From: Frankia sp. AiPa1
Lineage (GTDB): Bacteria > Actinomycetota > Actinomycetes > Frankiales > Frankiaceae
Direction: 5' to 3'
DNA: 64,000 nt
Assembly (NCBI RefSeq): GCF_023243075.1
Contig: NZ_JALKFZ020000001.1
Coordinates: 62,001-126,000, forward strand
Below the pieces are notes generated by a model. The model saw only the letters and a list, made by a program, of their open reading frames with translations, did no database searches and was not told the origin of the DNA. Numbering within the stretch: position 1 is the first letter of the stretch; each line of letters begins with the position of its first letter. This document shows, piece after piece, positions 1 to 8,814 of the stretch. The translations under genes were made by a program, and so were the position numbers.

Positions 1-1866
1 CGACAACACCAACGTCGATACCCCAGAGCCCCCCGCCAGCCAGAACAACCGCCCCCAGCTCACCGCCGGCACCGTCGCATCAGCCGGCCCCCTCGCATCG
101 GCAAGGCCCCTCGCATCGGCCGGCACCGTCGCGTCAGCCGGCACCGTCGCGTTCGCCGGCCCGCGACTCCGGAACCAGCGGACCGCGGCGAGTACGGCCG
201 CGGCGAGCCCCGCGAGCAGGCCCAGCCCCACGAACGGCATCAGGGGAGAGGACACCCGTGACCAGGCGGCCAGCGCACCAGCGGGGCCGCGGACGTCGGT
301 GGCGACGAAATAGCCGTCATCGACGTGTGGATCGTCCGGGGGCAGCGCGTTCGTGCGTGTCGTGGGCAGGTCCCAGGTGTCTGCCCGGGACGTCTTGGCC
401 GTCTCATAGGGCGCCGGGTCCAGATAGCCGACGAGATAGCCAAGTGTCGAGCGCACGAGCATCCACGGCTGGTCCCGCACCACCTCGTGCGCGAACGTCG
501 CGGCAAGATCCTCCCGGCCCGGCGGGATCCGCCGGTTGCCCTGACGCAGCGGCGAGGCGGCTGGCCACAGATAGCGCACCGGCGCGCCCCGCTCGCTCAC
601 CGGCCGCGGATCGCACAGGGTACGCAGGTCCGCCCGGGTGATCCCCGCACAGTCCGCGAACGGCGCCACCCGCCCATACAGAAAGAAACCCGAATGCGCC
701 GAGACGGTGAAGCCCTGTCCCTCGGCCGCGCTCCACCCCGCGTACGCGCCGATCGGCGCCGCCGCCGCCACCCCGAACGCCACCACCGGCACCATCCGCG
801 CCAGCAGCGGCCGCCCGGACCAGCGCGCGACCGGGCGGCATCGCCGCGACCGGAGCGATCCTCGACCCGAGACGCCCTGCGCACGCATCCGCTCGCCCGA
901 GGCGCCGACTCCCGGCACCGGTTCGCCCGAACCGTCGTGTCGGGCGACACCGGCGAGCAGGGCGACCACCGCGACCAGCAGCGGACCATAACCGACCGTT
1001 CGCACGCACAGTGCCGCGCCGAGCAGCAGGCCAGCGCCCGCCGCGACAGCGGCGCCAGGACGCGCCGGCCGGGCCAGCATGGCGACCCCCGCACCGACGA
1101 GCACGCCGAACAGGCTGTCCGCCAGGACGAACTGCCCCAGATCCAGCACCCACGGCGCGAGCACCGCCGGGGCCGCCGCCAGCGCCGCCGCCCAGGGCCG
1201 GCGCACCGCCCGCAGCGCTGCCGCGTACAGCAGGACGGCGACCAGCAACGTCAGCAGATGCTGGACGACCACGATCCGGGTGATGTGACTCGGCCCGTCG
1301 ATCATCCGCAGGAAGATCGGATATCCCGACGGCCGCCAGTCCCCCGGCCACAGATCCCGCCACGCCTGATCCAGGTAGGCGCCCGAGTCACCCAGGTACA
1401 TCAACGCCGGCGGGTAGGCCACCAGCACGCACACTCGCGCGAGCCCACCGAGGACGAGAAGCACCGCGAACACCGCGTGCCGCCGCACGAACCGCCGAAC
1501 GGACCGCTGAACGGACCGGACCACCTCACCGCCGCCGCCACCGCCACCGCCACCGCCGTCACCACCGCCGCTACCGTCACCGCCATCACCACCGCCGGCT
1601 ACCGCCTCACCACCGCTAGCACGCGTCTCGGCGACCCGCCCGCCACCGGCTGCTGCCGCACCACCGCTGACACGCGTCTCGGCGACCAGCCCGCCACCGA
1701 TCACCGGCCCCCGGTCACCCCGGATCTCGCGATGGCCGTCCGCTCCCTGTGGCGTGCGGATGTCCGTCGGCGTCGAGCCGCCGCCAGCATCCCGGACAGC
1801 GCCGTCAATGGCACCGTGGGAACTCTCGACACCGCCCATCCCGGCCAGTCTCGCAGGGACTCTCAT
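1..1866 (-). CDS. GT-C-type membrane glycosyltransferase-like protein (3' end outside window)
   Basis: The minus-strand frame stays open from about position 1866 to the window edge, giving at least 620 residues with the C-terminus cut off. The first 115 residues are low-complexity and Gly-rich. A membrane segment (FAVLLVLGGL, then VLVAYPPALMYL) follows and runs into LGDSGAYLDQAW, an acidic first external loop of the kind seen in GT-C glycosyltransferases that use polyprenyl-phosphate sugars. Several more hydrophobic segments follow. Near positions 60-160 a short tandem repeat encodes Ala-Asp-Ala-rich units beside a membrane segment. The neighbours rfbD and an LCP gene on the same strand fit a cell-wall polymer role. 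The start is uncertain: ATG 1866 and ATG 1839 are both possible and neither has a clear ribosome-binding site. Confidence 0.7.
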   Translation of the reverse strand, partial: MRVPARLAGMGGVESSHGAIDGAVRDAGGGSTPTDIRTPQGADGHREIRGDRGPVIGGGLVAETRVSGGAAAAGGGRVAETRASGGEAVAGGGDGGDGSGGGDGGGGGGGGGGEVVRSVQRSVRRFVRRHAVFAVLLVLGGLARVCVLVAYPPALMYLGDSGAYLDQAWRDLWPGDWRPSGYPIFLRMIDGPSHITRIVVVQHLLTLLVAVLLYAAALRAVRRPWAAALAAAPAVLAPWVLDLGQFVLADSLFGVLVGAGVAMLARPARPGAAVAAGAGLLLGAALCVRTVGYGPLLVAVVALLAGVARHDGSGEPVPGVGASGERMRAQGVSGRGSLRSRRCRPVARWSGRPLLARMVPVVAFGVAAAAPIGAYAGWSAAEGQGFTVSAHSGFFLYGRVAPFADCAGITRADLRTLCDPRPVSERGAPVRYLWPAASPLRQGNRRIPPGREDLAATFAHEVVRDQPWMLVRSTLGYLVGYLDPAPYETAKTSRADTWDLPTTRTNALPPDDPHVDDGYFVATDVRGPAGALAAWSRVSSPLMPFVGLGLLAGLAAAVLAAVRWFRSRGPANATVPADATVPADARGLADARGPADATVPAVSWGRLFWLAGGSGVSTLVLS

Positions 1867-2246
1867 CCGGGCAGGGATCGGTCCCTTTCTGATCACGCAT
1901 GGTGCGTCCACGCCGCCAGCGCGGGACAATCACCAGCGCCCGTGTCCTCCCTCGCGGATCGCTACCGTCCGCGCTGGGCGGCAGAGCAAGATCCGGCTAC
2001 ACAGGTCCCCGTGGGGGGCAAATCGGACACGAACTCGCCCACAACGACCTGTTGGGATCTTGGACCAACCCGGCGCCGGGGGATCCGTTACGGAACGTGA
2101 CTCGGGCCGTAGTGGTGGCGGCACGCCGACCCCTGCGCGGGGGCGCTGGGTCCATTTTGTTCGGTTTGCCCCCGCGGAAGTGGCGCGGCGGTGGCACGGC
2201 CGCCTTCGACGCCGAGGTCAGCCGCGCAGGTCAGTCGCCGCGCAGG
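1867..2246. other. intergenic region between the GT-C-like gene and rfbD
   Basis: I find no convincing gene in these 380 nt. Small open frames exist on both strands but none resembles a known protein. The rfbD-proximal end holds part of a 16-nt tandem repeat that runs through the rfbD stop codon. Confidence 0.5.
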
Positions 2247-2268
2247 TCAGTCGCCGCGCAGGTCAGTG
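2221..2268. repeat. three tandem 16-nt repeats across the rfbD stop codon
   Basis: The unit gccgcgcaggtcagtc occurs at 2221-2236 and 2237-2252, with a copy differing at its last base at 2253-2268. The rfbD stop codon (2247-2249) lies in the middle copy. Because 16 is not a multiple of three, an expansion here would shift the reading frame and could alter the C-terminus. Confidence 0.9.
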
Positions 2269-3185
2269 CCGGCGGTGGCGAAGGCCGCGGACAGGGCCTC
2301 CGACCAGGAGCGCAGCGGGGCGAGGCCGGCGTCCAGCCAGGAGCGGGAGGACAGCACGGAGTAGGCGGGGCGGGCTGCGGGTCGCGGGAAGGCGGCCGTG
2401 GTGATCGGCGAGACCACCTGCGGGTCGAGACCAATCTCGGCCATGATCGCCCGAGCGAAACCGAACCACGTGGTCTCGCCGGAGTTGGTGCAGTGGTAGA
2501 TGCCCGGAGGGGGTGCGGCGGCCACGAGGTCGAGCAGGCCGGCGGCGAGGTCGGCGGACCAGGTCGGCGAACCGGTCTGGTCGTCCACGACCGAGACCGC
2601 GCCCCGTTCCCGGGCGAGCCGGCTGATGGTCTTGACGAAGTTCCGGCCGGTCTGGCCGTACACCCAGGCAGTGCGCACGACGTACGAGGACGCCGGCAGC
2701 AGCGTGCGGACGGCGTCCTCCCCGGCGAGTTTGGTCCGACCATAGGCGCCGGCCGGACCGGTCTCGTCGTCGACCTCGTACGGCTTGCCCGCCGTCCCGT
2801 CGAAGACATAGTCGGTGGAGACCTGGACCAGGATGGCGTCGACGTCGGCGCACGCCGCGGCGAGATGCGCGGCGCCGGTGGCGTTGACGGCGTAGGCCGC
2901 CGACTCGTCCACCTCCGCGCCGTCGACGTCGGTCCAGGCCGCGGTGTTGATGACGACCAGCCCACCCTGCACCTTCGCCGGACGGGCCTGGTCGCGCAGG
3001 ACCGCCCGCACGCGGGCCGGATCCGAGATGTCGAGCTCGGCCCGGTGCAGGCCCGCATAGGCCCGCACGGCAGAGGCGGGGTCGGCCATTCGGGCTTCGA
3101 GCAGCCGGCACAGGTCGGCGCCGAGTTGTCCGGCAGCACCGGTCACGAGTACGCGCACGGGCCCGAGTCTGGCAGACGCCGCCAC
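2247..3185 (-). CDS. rfbD: dTDP-4-dehydrorhamnose reductase
   Basis: RmlD/RfbD reduces dTDP-4-dehydro-L-rhamnose to dTDP-L-rhamnose with NAD(P)H, the last step of rhamnose donor synthesis. The 312-residue product has the N-terminal nucleotide-binding motif VTGAAGQLG, the SDR catalytic pair in STDYVFDG and AYGRTKLAGE, and the family segment VRTAWVYG. Length is normal for the family. GTG 3185 gives the full frame, but GTG 3158 would start right at the Rossmann strand and is equally plausible. It lies downstream of an LCP gene on the same strand. rfbA, for the first step of the pathway, is nearby on the other strand. rfbB and rfbC are not in the window. Confidence 0.95.
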   Translation of the reverse strand: MAASARLGPVRVLVTGAAGQLGADLCRLLEARMADPASAVRAYAGLHRAELDISDPARVRAVLRDQARPAKVQGGLVVINTAAWTDVDGAEVDESAAYAVNATGAAHLAAACADVDAILVQVSTDYVFDGTAGKPYEVDDETGPAGAYGRTKLAGEDAVRTLLPASSYVVRTAWVYGQTGRNFVKTISRLARERGAVSVVDDQTGSPTWSADLAAGLLDLVAAAPPPGIYHCTNSGETTWFGFARAIMAEIGLDPQVVSPITTAAFPRPAARPAYSVLSSRSWLDAGLAPLRSWSEALSAAFATAGTDLRGD

Positions 3186-3220
3186 CGCTTCGGCGCAGCC
3201 GCCCCTTGTGCTTCCACCGG

Positions 3221-3260
3221 CACCGCGGCCACCAGCACCGCGGCCACCGGCACCGCGGCC
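3221..3260. repeat. 15-nt tandem repeat between rfbD and the LCP gene
   Basis: Two near-identical 15-nt units beginning caccgcggccacc lie at 3221-3235 and 3236-3250, and a partial third copy follows. The repeat sits in the 132-nt gap between the two minus-strand genes. No function is evident. Confidence 0.8.
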
Positions 3261-3317
3261 TCGCTGGCGGCTGCTGGCACCGAGCCAGCCGGCCCTGCGC
3301 GACCCGGTGGCCCCGGG

Positions 3318-4979
3318 TCAGTAGGTGCAGTCGGCCGTCAGCGCGCTGGCGGTGGTCGGCTGCCCGCCGTTCTCCGTCGCAGCGGATCCGCTGGACGCGC
3401 CGGAGGCGCTGGGGCGCAGGGTGGCCGTCGGGCCGGTACCGGTACCGGCCGGTCCCGCCGGTGTGGAGCCGGCGCGGGGAGCAGTGATCATGTCGGGATC
3501 GAAGGCGCTGCCGACAACGAGGCTGACTCGTCCCACCGGGACGTCCGGATCCGGGCGTGCCTGGCTTCCCGGAACAGCGGCCCGCACCGTCTCGGCCGCG
3601 GCCTGGCCGCCGGAGCGGCTGGCGTCGCCCGGGTGGTAGCGGACCTGCGTAGCCGTCAGCCGACCGTGTGGCCAGGCCTGGGCCGAACGCACCTGGAAAC
3701 CCGCGTGATGCAACCGGGATGACGTCCTGGCCGCGAGGCCCGACACCCCGGCGGCGTTGTAGACGTCCACGCTGACCTGACCGACCGGCACCGTTGACGA
3801 CGAGCCCGGGTCCGCCCTGGCATCCGAGCCCGAGCCCGAACCCGAGCCCGAACCGGTGGCGGGGCGCGACCCCGTCACGGGGCTCGCGCTCGCGGGTGTG
3901 CCGGCACGGCCGGGGCGGCCGCGCAGAGGGGCGAGGAACTTCTCCAGGGTGAGCGGATCGTAGAGCTGGACGGCGCCGAAGCGGGGCAGTTCACCGATGG
4001 CGTTGGCACCCTCGGCGGTGGTCGGCGTGTGCACGGGAATGGTCTCGAACCGGATCTGGTCACCGGACAGGCCACGCAGCCGGGTCGCGAGGCCCCGCAG
4101 GTCGTTGATGGTGGTGCCGTCGTCGACGGTGAGCGCCCTGGTCGCGGCGTTCAGCAGGGATTCGAGCCGTACCGGGTTGGCGAGCACCCCGCTGGAGGTG
4201 GCCTGGGCGAACACGGCGCTGATGAACTGCTGCTGACGGCGGATCCGGTCGAAGTCGTTGTTCGGCAGGCCGTGCCGTTGGCGGACGAAAGCGAGCGCCT
4301 GCTCGCCACTGAGCCGGTTGTCGCCGACGTGGCCGCGCCACTGCGACCACGGGTCGTACAGGTTCGCCCTCGACCCGTCCGGCAGCGCCCGCACGCAGAC
4401 GGAGACCCCGCCCAGCGCGTCCGTCATCGACTTGAAGCCGGCCAGATCGATCGAGACGTAATGGTCGATGCGGATGTCCGTTAGGTTTTCCAGCGTTCTG
4501 ATCAGCAGGCTGGGGCCACCCAGCGTAATCGCCGAGTTCAGTTTGCCGCGGCCGTGACCCGGTACGCGCACCAGGGTGTCACGCGGGAACGAGACCATGG
4601 TCGTCGTCCCGTTCGCGTCGAGATGGGCGAGCATGGTGGTGTCGGAGCGCTCGTCGGAGACGGCGCCTCCGCGCTGGTATTCGGTGCCGGTGCCGGCGCG
4701 GCTGTCCGACCCCACCAGCAGGTAGTTGCGGTTGCCGGTGGCGGAGTCGGCCGGCCGGTCATCGCCGAGCCCGAGCCGGATGCGGTGGATCTGTGCCCCG
4801 AAGTACTGGTATGCGGTCCAGGTTCCGACGGTGGTCACCAGCACGATGGCCGACATCGCTGCCGCCAGCAGCAGGGCCAGGCGGCGCGCGAGGGAATGTT
4901 CCCGGGCGGGCGGCGCGTCCGACTCCACCAGATGCTCAGCAGGCGGACCATCTGGTGGTCGCGGCGGCGCGTCGGTCAC
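3318..4979 (-). CDS. LytR-CpsA-Psr (LCP) family protein
   Basis: LCP proteins transfer polyprenyl-linked glycopolymers onto peptidoglycan outside the membrane. The 553-residue product has a short cytosolic N-terminus, one membrane helix at about 34-57, then an LCP domain. Family-defining motifs are LLVGSDSRAG, SDERSDTTML and SFPRD; these acidic and Arg residues bind metal and pyrophosphate. A Gly-Ser linker (GSGSGSGS) precedes a LytR C-terminal domain (VDVYNAAGVSGLAARTSSRL). GTG 4979 is preceded by a strong GGGAGGGGG ribosome-binding site. rfbD follows on the same strand, consistent with ligation of a rhamnose-containing polymer. A second LCP protein lies at 8815-11202. Confidence 0.93.
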   Translation of the reverse strand: MTDAPPRPPDGPPAEHLVESDAPPAREHSLARRLALLLAAAMSAIVLVTTVGTWTAYQYFGAQIHRIRLGLGDDRPADSATGNRNYLLVGSDSRAGTGTEYQRGGAVSDERSDTTMLAHLDANGTTTMVSFPRDTLVRVPGHGRGKLNSAITLGGPSLLIRTLENLTDIRIDHYVSIDLAGFKSMTDALGGVSVCVRALPDGSRANLYDPWSQWRGHVGDNRLSGEQALAFVRQRHGLPNNDFDRIRRQQQFISAVFAQATSSGVLANPVRLESLLNAATRALTVDDGTTINDLRGLATRLRGLSGDQIRFETIPVHTPTTAEGANAIGELPRFGAVQLYDPLTLEKFLAPLRGRPGRAGTPASASPVTGSRPATGSGSGSGSGSDARADPGSSSTVPVGQVSVDVYNAAGVSGLAARTSSRLHHAGFQVRSAQAWPHGRLTATQVRYHPGDASRSGGQAAAETVRAAVPGSQARPDPDVPVGRVSLVVGSAFDPDMITAPRAGSTPAGPAGTGTGPTATLRPSASGASSGSAATENGGQPTTASALTADCTY

Positions 4980-5207
4980 CGAGTCCCCCTCCCAGGTGGC
5001 CGGGCACGATCTGCGGTGCAGCGGCGATCCTTTCGATTACTCAACGTACCCGTACCGAGCTACGCCTACCCGTCACCCGTCCGATGGCGGCCAAGGGACG
5101 GTCCAGCGAAGCACATGACCAGCATCCCCATCGCAGTTCCACGGGAGACACGCATCGTGATTGATGACACACCATGTGTAACTTTCTATGCGTTCCGGTC
5201 CACGCGA

Positions 5208-5213
5208 TAGAGT
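5208..5213 (+). promoter_or_regulatory. -10 hexamer of a probable leaderless rfbA promoter
   Basis: TAGAGT lies 8 nt upstream of the rfbA ATG at 5222, and no Shine-Dalgarno sequence intervenes. Transcription would start at or next to the start codon. No good -35 box is visible. Confidence 0.55.
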
Positions 5214-5221
5214 TCCGGATC

Positions 5222-6301
5222 ATGAAGGCCCTCGTCCTCGCCGGTGGCTCAGGAACCCGTCTGCGGCCGATCACCCATACCTCCGCCAAGCAGCTCGTAC
5301 CGGTGGCGAACAAGCCGGTGCTCTTCTACGGCCTGGAGGCGATCCGGGACGCCGGCATCGTCGACGTCGGCATCATCGTCGGCGAGACCGCCACGGAGAT
5401 CGAGTCCGCGGTCGGCGATGGCTCGGCGTTCGAGCTGCGGGTCACCTACATCCGACAGGAGGCCCCGCTCGGTCTCGCGCACGCCGTACTGATCGCCCGG
5501 GAGTACCTCGCCGACGAGCCGTTCGTCATGTACCTCGGCGACAACCTGATCATCGGCGGCATCGCCAGCCTGGTCGAGGAGTTCCGTCGCACCACGCCGG
5601 ACGCGCTGATCCTGCTGACCAAGGTCGACAACCCGTCCGCGTTCGGTGTCGCGGAGCTCGGCGCCGAGGGACGGATCATCCGGCTGGTCGAGAAGCCGCT
5701 GGTGCCGCCGAGCGACCTCGCGCTCGTCGGCGTGTACATGTTCGGCACCGCGATCCACGAGGCGGTGCGCTCGATCAAGCCGTCCGCCCGCGGCGAGCTG
5801 GAGATCACCGAGGCCATCCAGTGGCTGGTGGACGGACACCGCGAGGTGTCCTCCCATCTCGTCGAGGGCTACTGGAAGGACACCGGACGCCTCACGGACA
5901 TGCTCGAGACCAACCGCCACCTGCTCGAGTCGATCGAGCCGGCGATCCACGGCAGCGTCGACGCGGACAGCTCCATCGTGGGCCGGGTCGTGGTCGAGGA
6001 GGGCGCCTCGCTGGTCCGCTCGACCGTGCGCGGGCCCGCCATCATCGGCCGCGGCACCACCCTGGTGGACACCTACGTCGGGCCGTTCACCTCGATCTTC
6101 CACTCGTGCGCGATCGAGCGGACCGAGATCGAGTACTCGATCGTCCTTGAACGGGCGACGATTCGCGGCATCGGCCGCATCGAGGACTCGCTGATCGGAC
6201 GAGACGTCGAGGTCGTGCCGTCAGCCGCCCTGCCCAGGGCCCACCGCCTCATGCTCGGAGACCACTCTCGCGTCTCGGTCGCCACCACCGCGGGCTGGTA
6301 G
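5222..6301 (+). CDS. rfbA: glucose-1-phosphate thymidylyltransferase, long form
   Basis: RmlA makes dTDP-glucose from dTTP and glucose 1-phosphate, the first step toward dTDP-rhamnose. The 359-residue protein starts MKALVLAGGSGTRLRPIT, with the GxGTRLxP nucleotide-binding signature. It continues with PVANKPVLFYGLEAI and the YLGDN metal-binding segment. A C-terminal left-handed beta-helix of hexapeptide repeats (about 240-345) marks it as the long form, of the StrD type, rather than the 290-residue enterobacterial form. ATG 5222 fits the family start exactly. The frame is open 48 nt further upstream, but that stretch overlaps the promoter. It is divergent from the LCP gene. Confidence 0.95.
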   Translation: MKALVLAGGSGTRLRPITHTSAKQLVPVANKPVLFYGLEAIRDAGIVDVGIIVGETATEIESAVGDGSAFELRVTYIRQEAPLGLAHAVLIAREYLADEPFVMYLGDNLIIGGIASLVEEFRRTTPDALILLTKVDNPSAFGVAELGAEGRIIRLVEKPLVPPSDLALVGVYMFGTAIHEAVRSIKPSARGELEITEAIQWLVDGHREVSSHLVEGYWKDTGRLTDMLETNRHLLESIEPAIHGSVDADSSIVGRVVVEEGASLVRSTVRGPAIIGRGTTLVDTYVGPFTSIFHSCAIERTEIEYSIVLERATIRGIGRIEDSLIGRDVEVVPSAALPRAHRLMLGDHSRVSVATTAGW

Positions 6302-6415
6302 CGGCCACGGTCGCGGGTTCCCCGGGGACGGCGCCAGGAGACGCCGGTGGCCTCGCGGGTTTCGGCCTGCCCCGCGCCGGAACCATCGACCGCACCAGCG
6401 TCCGTCGGGGCGGTG

Positions 6416-8416
6416 TCAGCCCGGGGTGGCCGCGCCCTGGCTGTCGGTGGTCGCCGACGCCTGGGCCGGAACCTCGCTCGATCCCTGCCCGCCACTCGCC
6501 GGGATACCCGCTCGAGAGGGATCATCGGTAGCAACGATCCCGGCTCGGGCCCGGCCGTCGGTGGCGGACCGCGTCAGCGTGTCAGCAGCCGGCGGGAGTG
6601 GGGCCCGCAAGGCATGGACGGTCACGGCTGCGAGGGTTACGGCGAACAGCACGGCAGTCAGGACAAACATGGCGACGGTGATGCCGATCGGGAACGGTGC
6701 CCAGCGGCCGATCGCCGACACCACGCCCGGTATCCGGGTGGGCGTGAACGACACCCGCCGCGGCAGCCAGTAGTAGCTGCAGATCGCCAACAGTGCCGCA
6801 CCCTGCATGACCGCCGCGCCGACGAGCACCACCACGGGCCCGAAGCGCTCACGACCGCGCAGCACCCGGCCCAGCCCGAGCGCGACCACCACGCCCAGGC
6901 CGACGATCCCGAGATAGAGGTAGCGGCCCTGCACCGCGATCCCGCGAGTGTAGATCTTGTACTCGGCCCAGCTGCGCTGGCCCACCGACAGGTACGCGAA
7001 CGCCATCGGCAACAGCAACACGACCACCGAGGCCGCGCCGCGCAGCCGCACCTCACGTCCGGCGCCTGCCCCCTCGACCCCGGCCTGCGGTTTCCTCGCC
7101 CGGCCGCCCCCTACAACCGCGGCGAGGCCCAGCCCGACGACAACCACCGTGGCGACCACGATGGCGATCGGGGTGAGCTGGGGCGGCTCGAACAGGCCGA
7201 GGCCGCCCCAGAACCGCGAGATCATCGTCCGGAAGAAGTACCAGAACCAGGTGACGAACGAGTCGGGGAGAAGCAGCGGCTCGCGGCGGGGCGGGTTCGT
7301 CGCCCACCCGTTGGGCTGGACCGCGCCGTAGAGCACGTAGTTGCGTACCCACCACCAGCCGCCGACCACGAGCCCGAGCCCGACGGCCAACGCCCCGCTG
7401 ACCCAGGGCAGCGACCGCACCATCGCCCACACCGCACGCGGTCGCGACGGCGCCCGGTCCTCGCGAAGCACCGATGCTCGCCGGCCGCGCCACCAGCCGA
7501 CGAGATAGGCGGCCACGATCACCACCGGCGCCGTCAGGGCGAACGCCTTGGAGAGCAGCGCAAGCCCGAACCACACACCCGCCCACGCGGCCGTGCGCCG
7601 GCGCAGGTCGCCGCGCATGACCCCGGCAAGCACCACCGTGAGTGCGCCGGTGGTGAGCGTGAGGATGCCGTCGTTGTTGAAGGTGGCGCCGACCCGGGTG
7701 AAACCGGGGATGGCCAGCGGCAGGGCGGCGGCGCTCAGCGCGGCGGCCTCGCCGAGCCCGAACCGGCGGGCGGCAAGCCAGCCCAGTAGCGGCAACGGCC
7801 CCACGACCAGGATGTTCAGCAGGCGCAGCACGAGGACCTGCTGGTCATACGACCAGTGGTCCGAGCCGGGCAGCGCGTCCAGCGCAAGCGCGCCAGCCGC
7901 ATAGATCATCGGCGGGTGCTGCACCATCTGGTTGGAGAGCCGGCCGTCGTCGACCGGTGTCGGTCCGCCCAGGGCGTCGAACGAGCGGCGTTCGCCGCGC
8001 GGTGTGGGGTCGATCTCGGCAAACGGGGCGGCGCCCCGACGTTTACCACCGGACTGGAACATGTCCGCGTAGCGGCCACGATCGAAGTCGTCGGACGTCG
8101 CCGCGACGCCGGTAGCGATCATCTTCTTCCCGGGAGCGGGCCAGCCGTCGCCGTGCTGCAACCCGTAGACCATGTCGACGTGCTGCGCCTCGTCGTAGCC
8201 GGTCCAGGTCGGGTAGACGAACGCATAGCTGATCAGCAACGTCAGATGAGCGGCCGTGATCAGCGCGAGGAGCAGTGGCCCGCGCCGCGCCCTGCGCACC
8301 CGCCGTGTCCGTGACTGCGGCTCGTCCACCGGCACCAGCGCCGCAACCGGGTCGACGGCGTCCGCGCCGACGGAGGCCCCGGGCTGGTGAGGGGACGGCG
8401 GTTCCGGTGCATCCAT
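6416..8416 (-). CDS. polytopic GT-C-like membrane protein
   Basis: The 666-residue product has a charged cytosolic N-terminus of about 45 residues, a first membrane helix (PLLLALITAAHLTLLISY) and an external loop containing TWTGYDEAQHVDMVY. An acidic-His motif in the first external loop is typical of GT-C glycosyltransferases and of related membrane proteins such as DUF2142. Ten or more hydrophobic segments follow, with one cytosolic loop at about 310-335, and a Ser/Thr/Ala-rich tail ends the protein. The neighbours (rfbA and two LCP genes) suggest transfer of a lipid-linked sugar to an envelope polymer. Substrate is unknown. It converges on rfbA, with 114 nt between the stop codons. Confidence 0.7.
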   Translation of the reverse strand: MDAPEPPSPHQPGASVGADAVDPVAALVPVDEPQSRTRRVRRARRGPLLLALITAAHLTLLISYAFVYPTWTGYDEAQHVDMVYGLQHGDGWPAPGKKMIATGVAATSDDFDRGRYADMFQSGGKRRGAAPFAEIDPTPRGERRSFDALGGPTPVDDGRLSNQMVQHPPMIYAAGALALDALPGSDHWSYDQQVLVLRLLNILVVGPLPLLGWLAARRFGLGEAAALSAAALPLAIPGFTRVGATFNNDGILTLTTGALTVVLAGVMRGDLRRRTAAWAGVWFGLALLSKAFALTAPVVIVAAYLVGWWRGRRASVLREDRAPSRPRAVWAMVRSLPWVSGALAVGLGLVVGGWWWVRNYVLYGAVQPNGWATNPPRREPLLLPDSFVTWFWYFFRTMISRFWGGLGLFEPPQLTPIAIVVATVVVVGLGLAAVVGGGRARKPQAGVEGAGAGREVRLRGAASVVVLLLPMAFAYLSVGQRSWAEYKIYTRGIAVQGRYLYLGIVGLGVVVALGLGRVLRGRERFGPVVVLVGAAVMQGAALLAICSYYWLPRRVSFTPTRIPGVVSAIGRWAPFPIGITVAMFVLTAVLFAVTLAAVTVHALRAPLPPAADTLTRSATDGRARAGIVATDDPSRAGIPASGGQGSSEVPAQASATTDSQGAATPG

Positions 8417-8814
8417 GGTTCACGCAAGGGTAGACGACCCGCCTGTGCGCCCCGCGCCCGTGCCGTGCAGGGCGCACGGGCACGGGCGGGACGGCGGGCG
8501 GACGGGCGGACGAACGGGCGGCGCGGGCCGGGCGGGCGGCAGCGGGCAGGAGCAGGCATGAGCAGGCAGACGGCGGGCATGAGGTGGCTCGCTCGCCGCG
8601 TGGGTGCCCGACTGGTGGGCGGCCGGGGCCCACCGATGGGCCACGCCCTTGGTGCCTGATCAGGCGTATCTCGTCGACCGCCACCAAGTCGACAATCCCG
8701 ACAAACGCTTCTATCGGCGGAACTGTGCTGGAGTGAAGGCGACGACACAGGCCGCAGACGCGATCACCCGGCTATCCGTCCGCGGGCCGCCCAACCAAGG
8801 AGCGCCAGCGCCCC
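8417..8814. other. divergent intergenic region with short direct repeats
   Basis: This 398-nt region separates the divergent GT-C-like gene and the second LCP gene and should hold both promoters. Positions 8480-8600 are G-rich, with iterated gggcgg-type units and two copies of gagcaggca-like sequence. Positions 8670-8740 are less GC-rich and the likelier place for the plus-strand promoter, though no clear hexamer pair is visible. I see no coding gene. Confidence 0.5.

Noticed and set aside
404..1363. Minus-strand frame of 319 codons in the first kilobase
   Set aside because: Gly/Arg-rich shadow; the correct minus-strand frame is another one, which encodes a hydrophobic GT-C-like protein and stays open to the edge.
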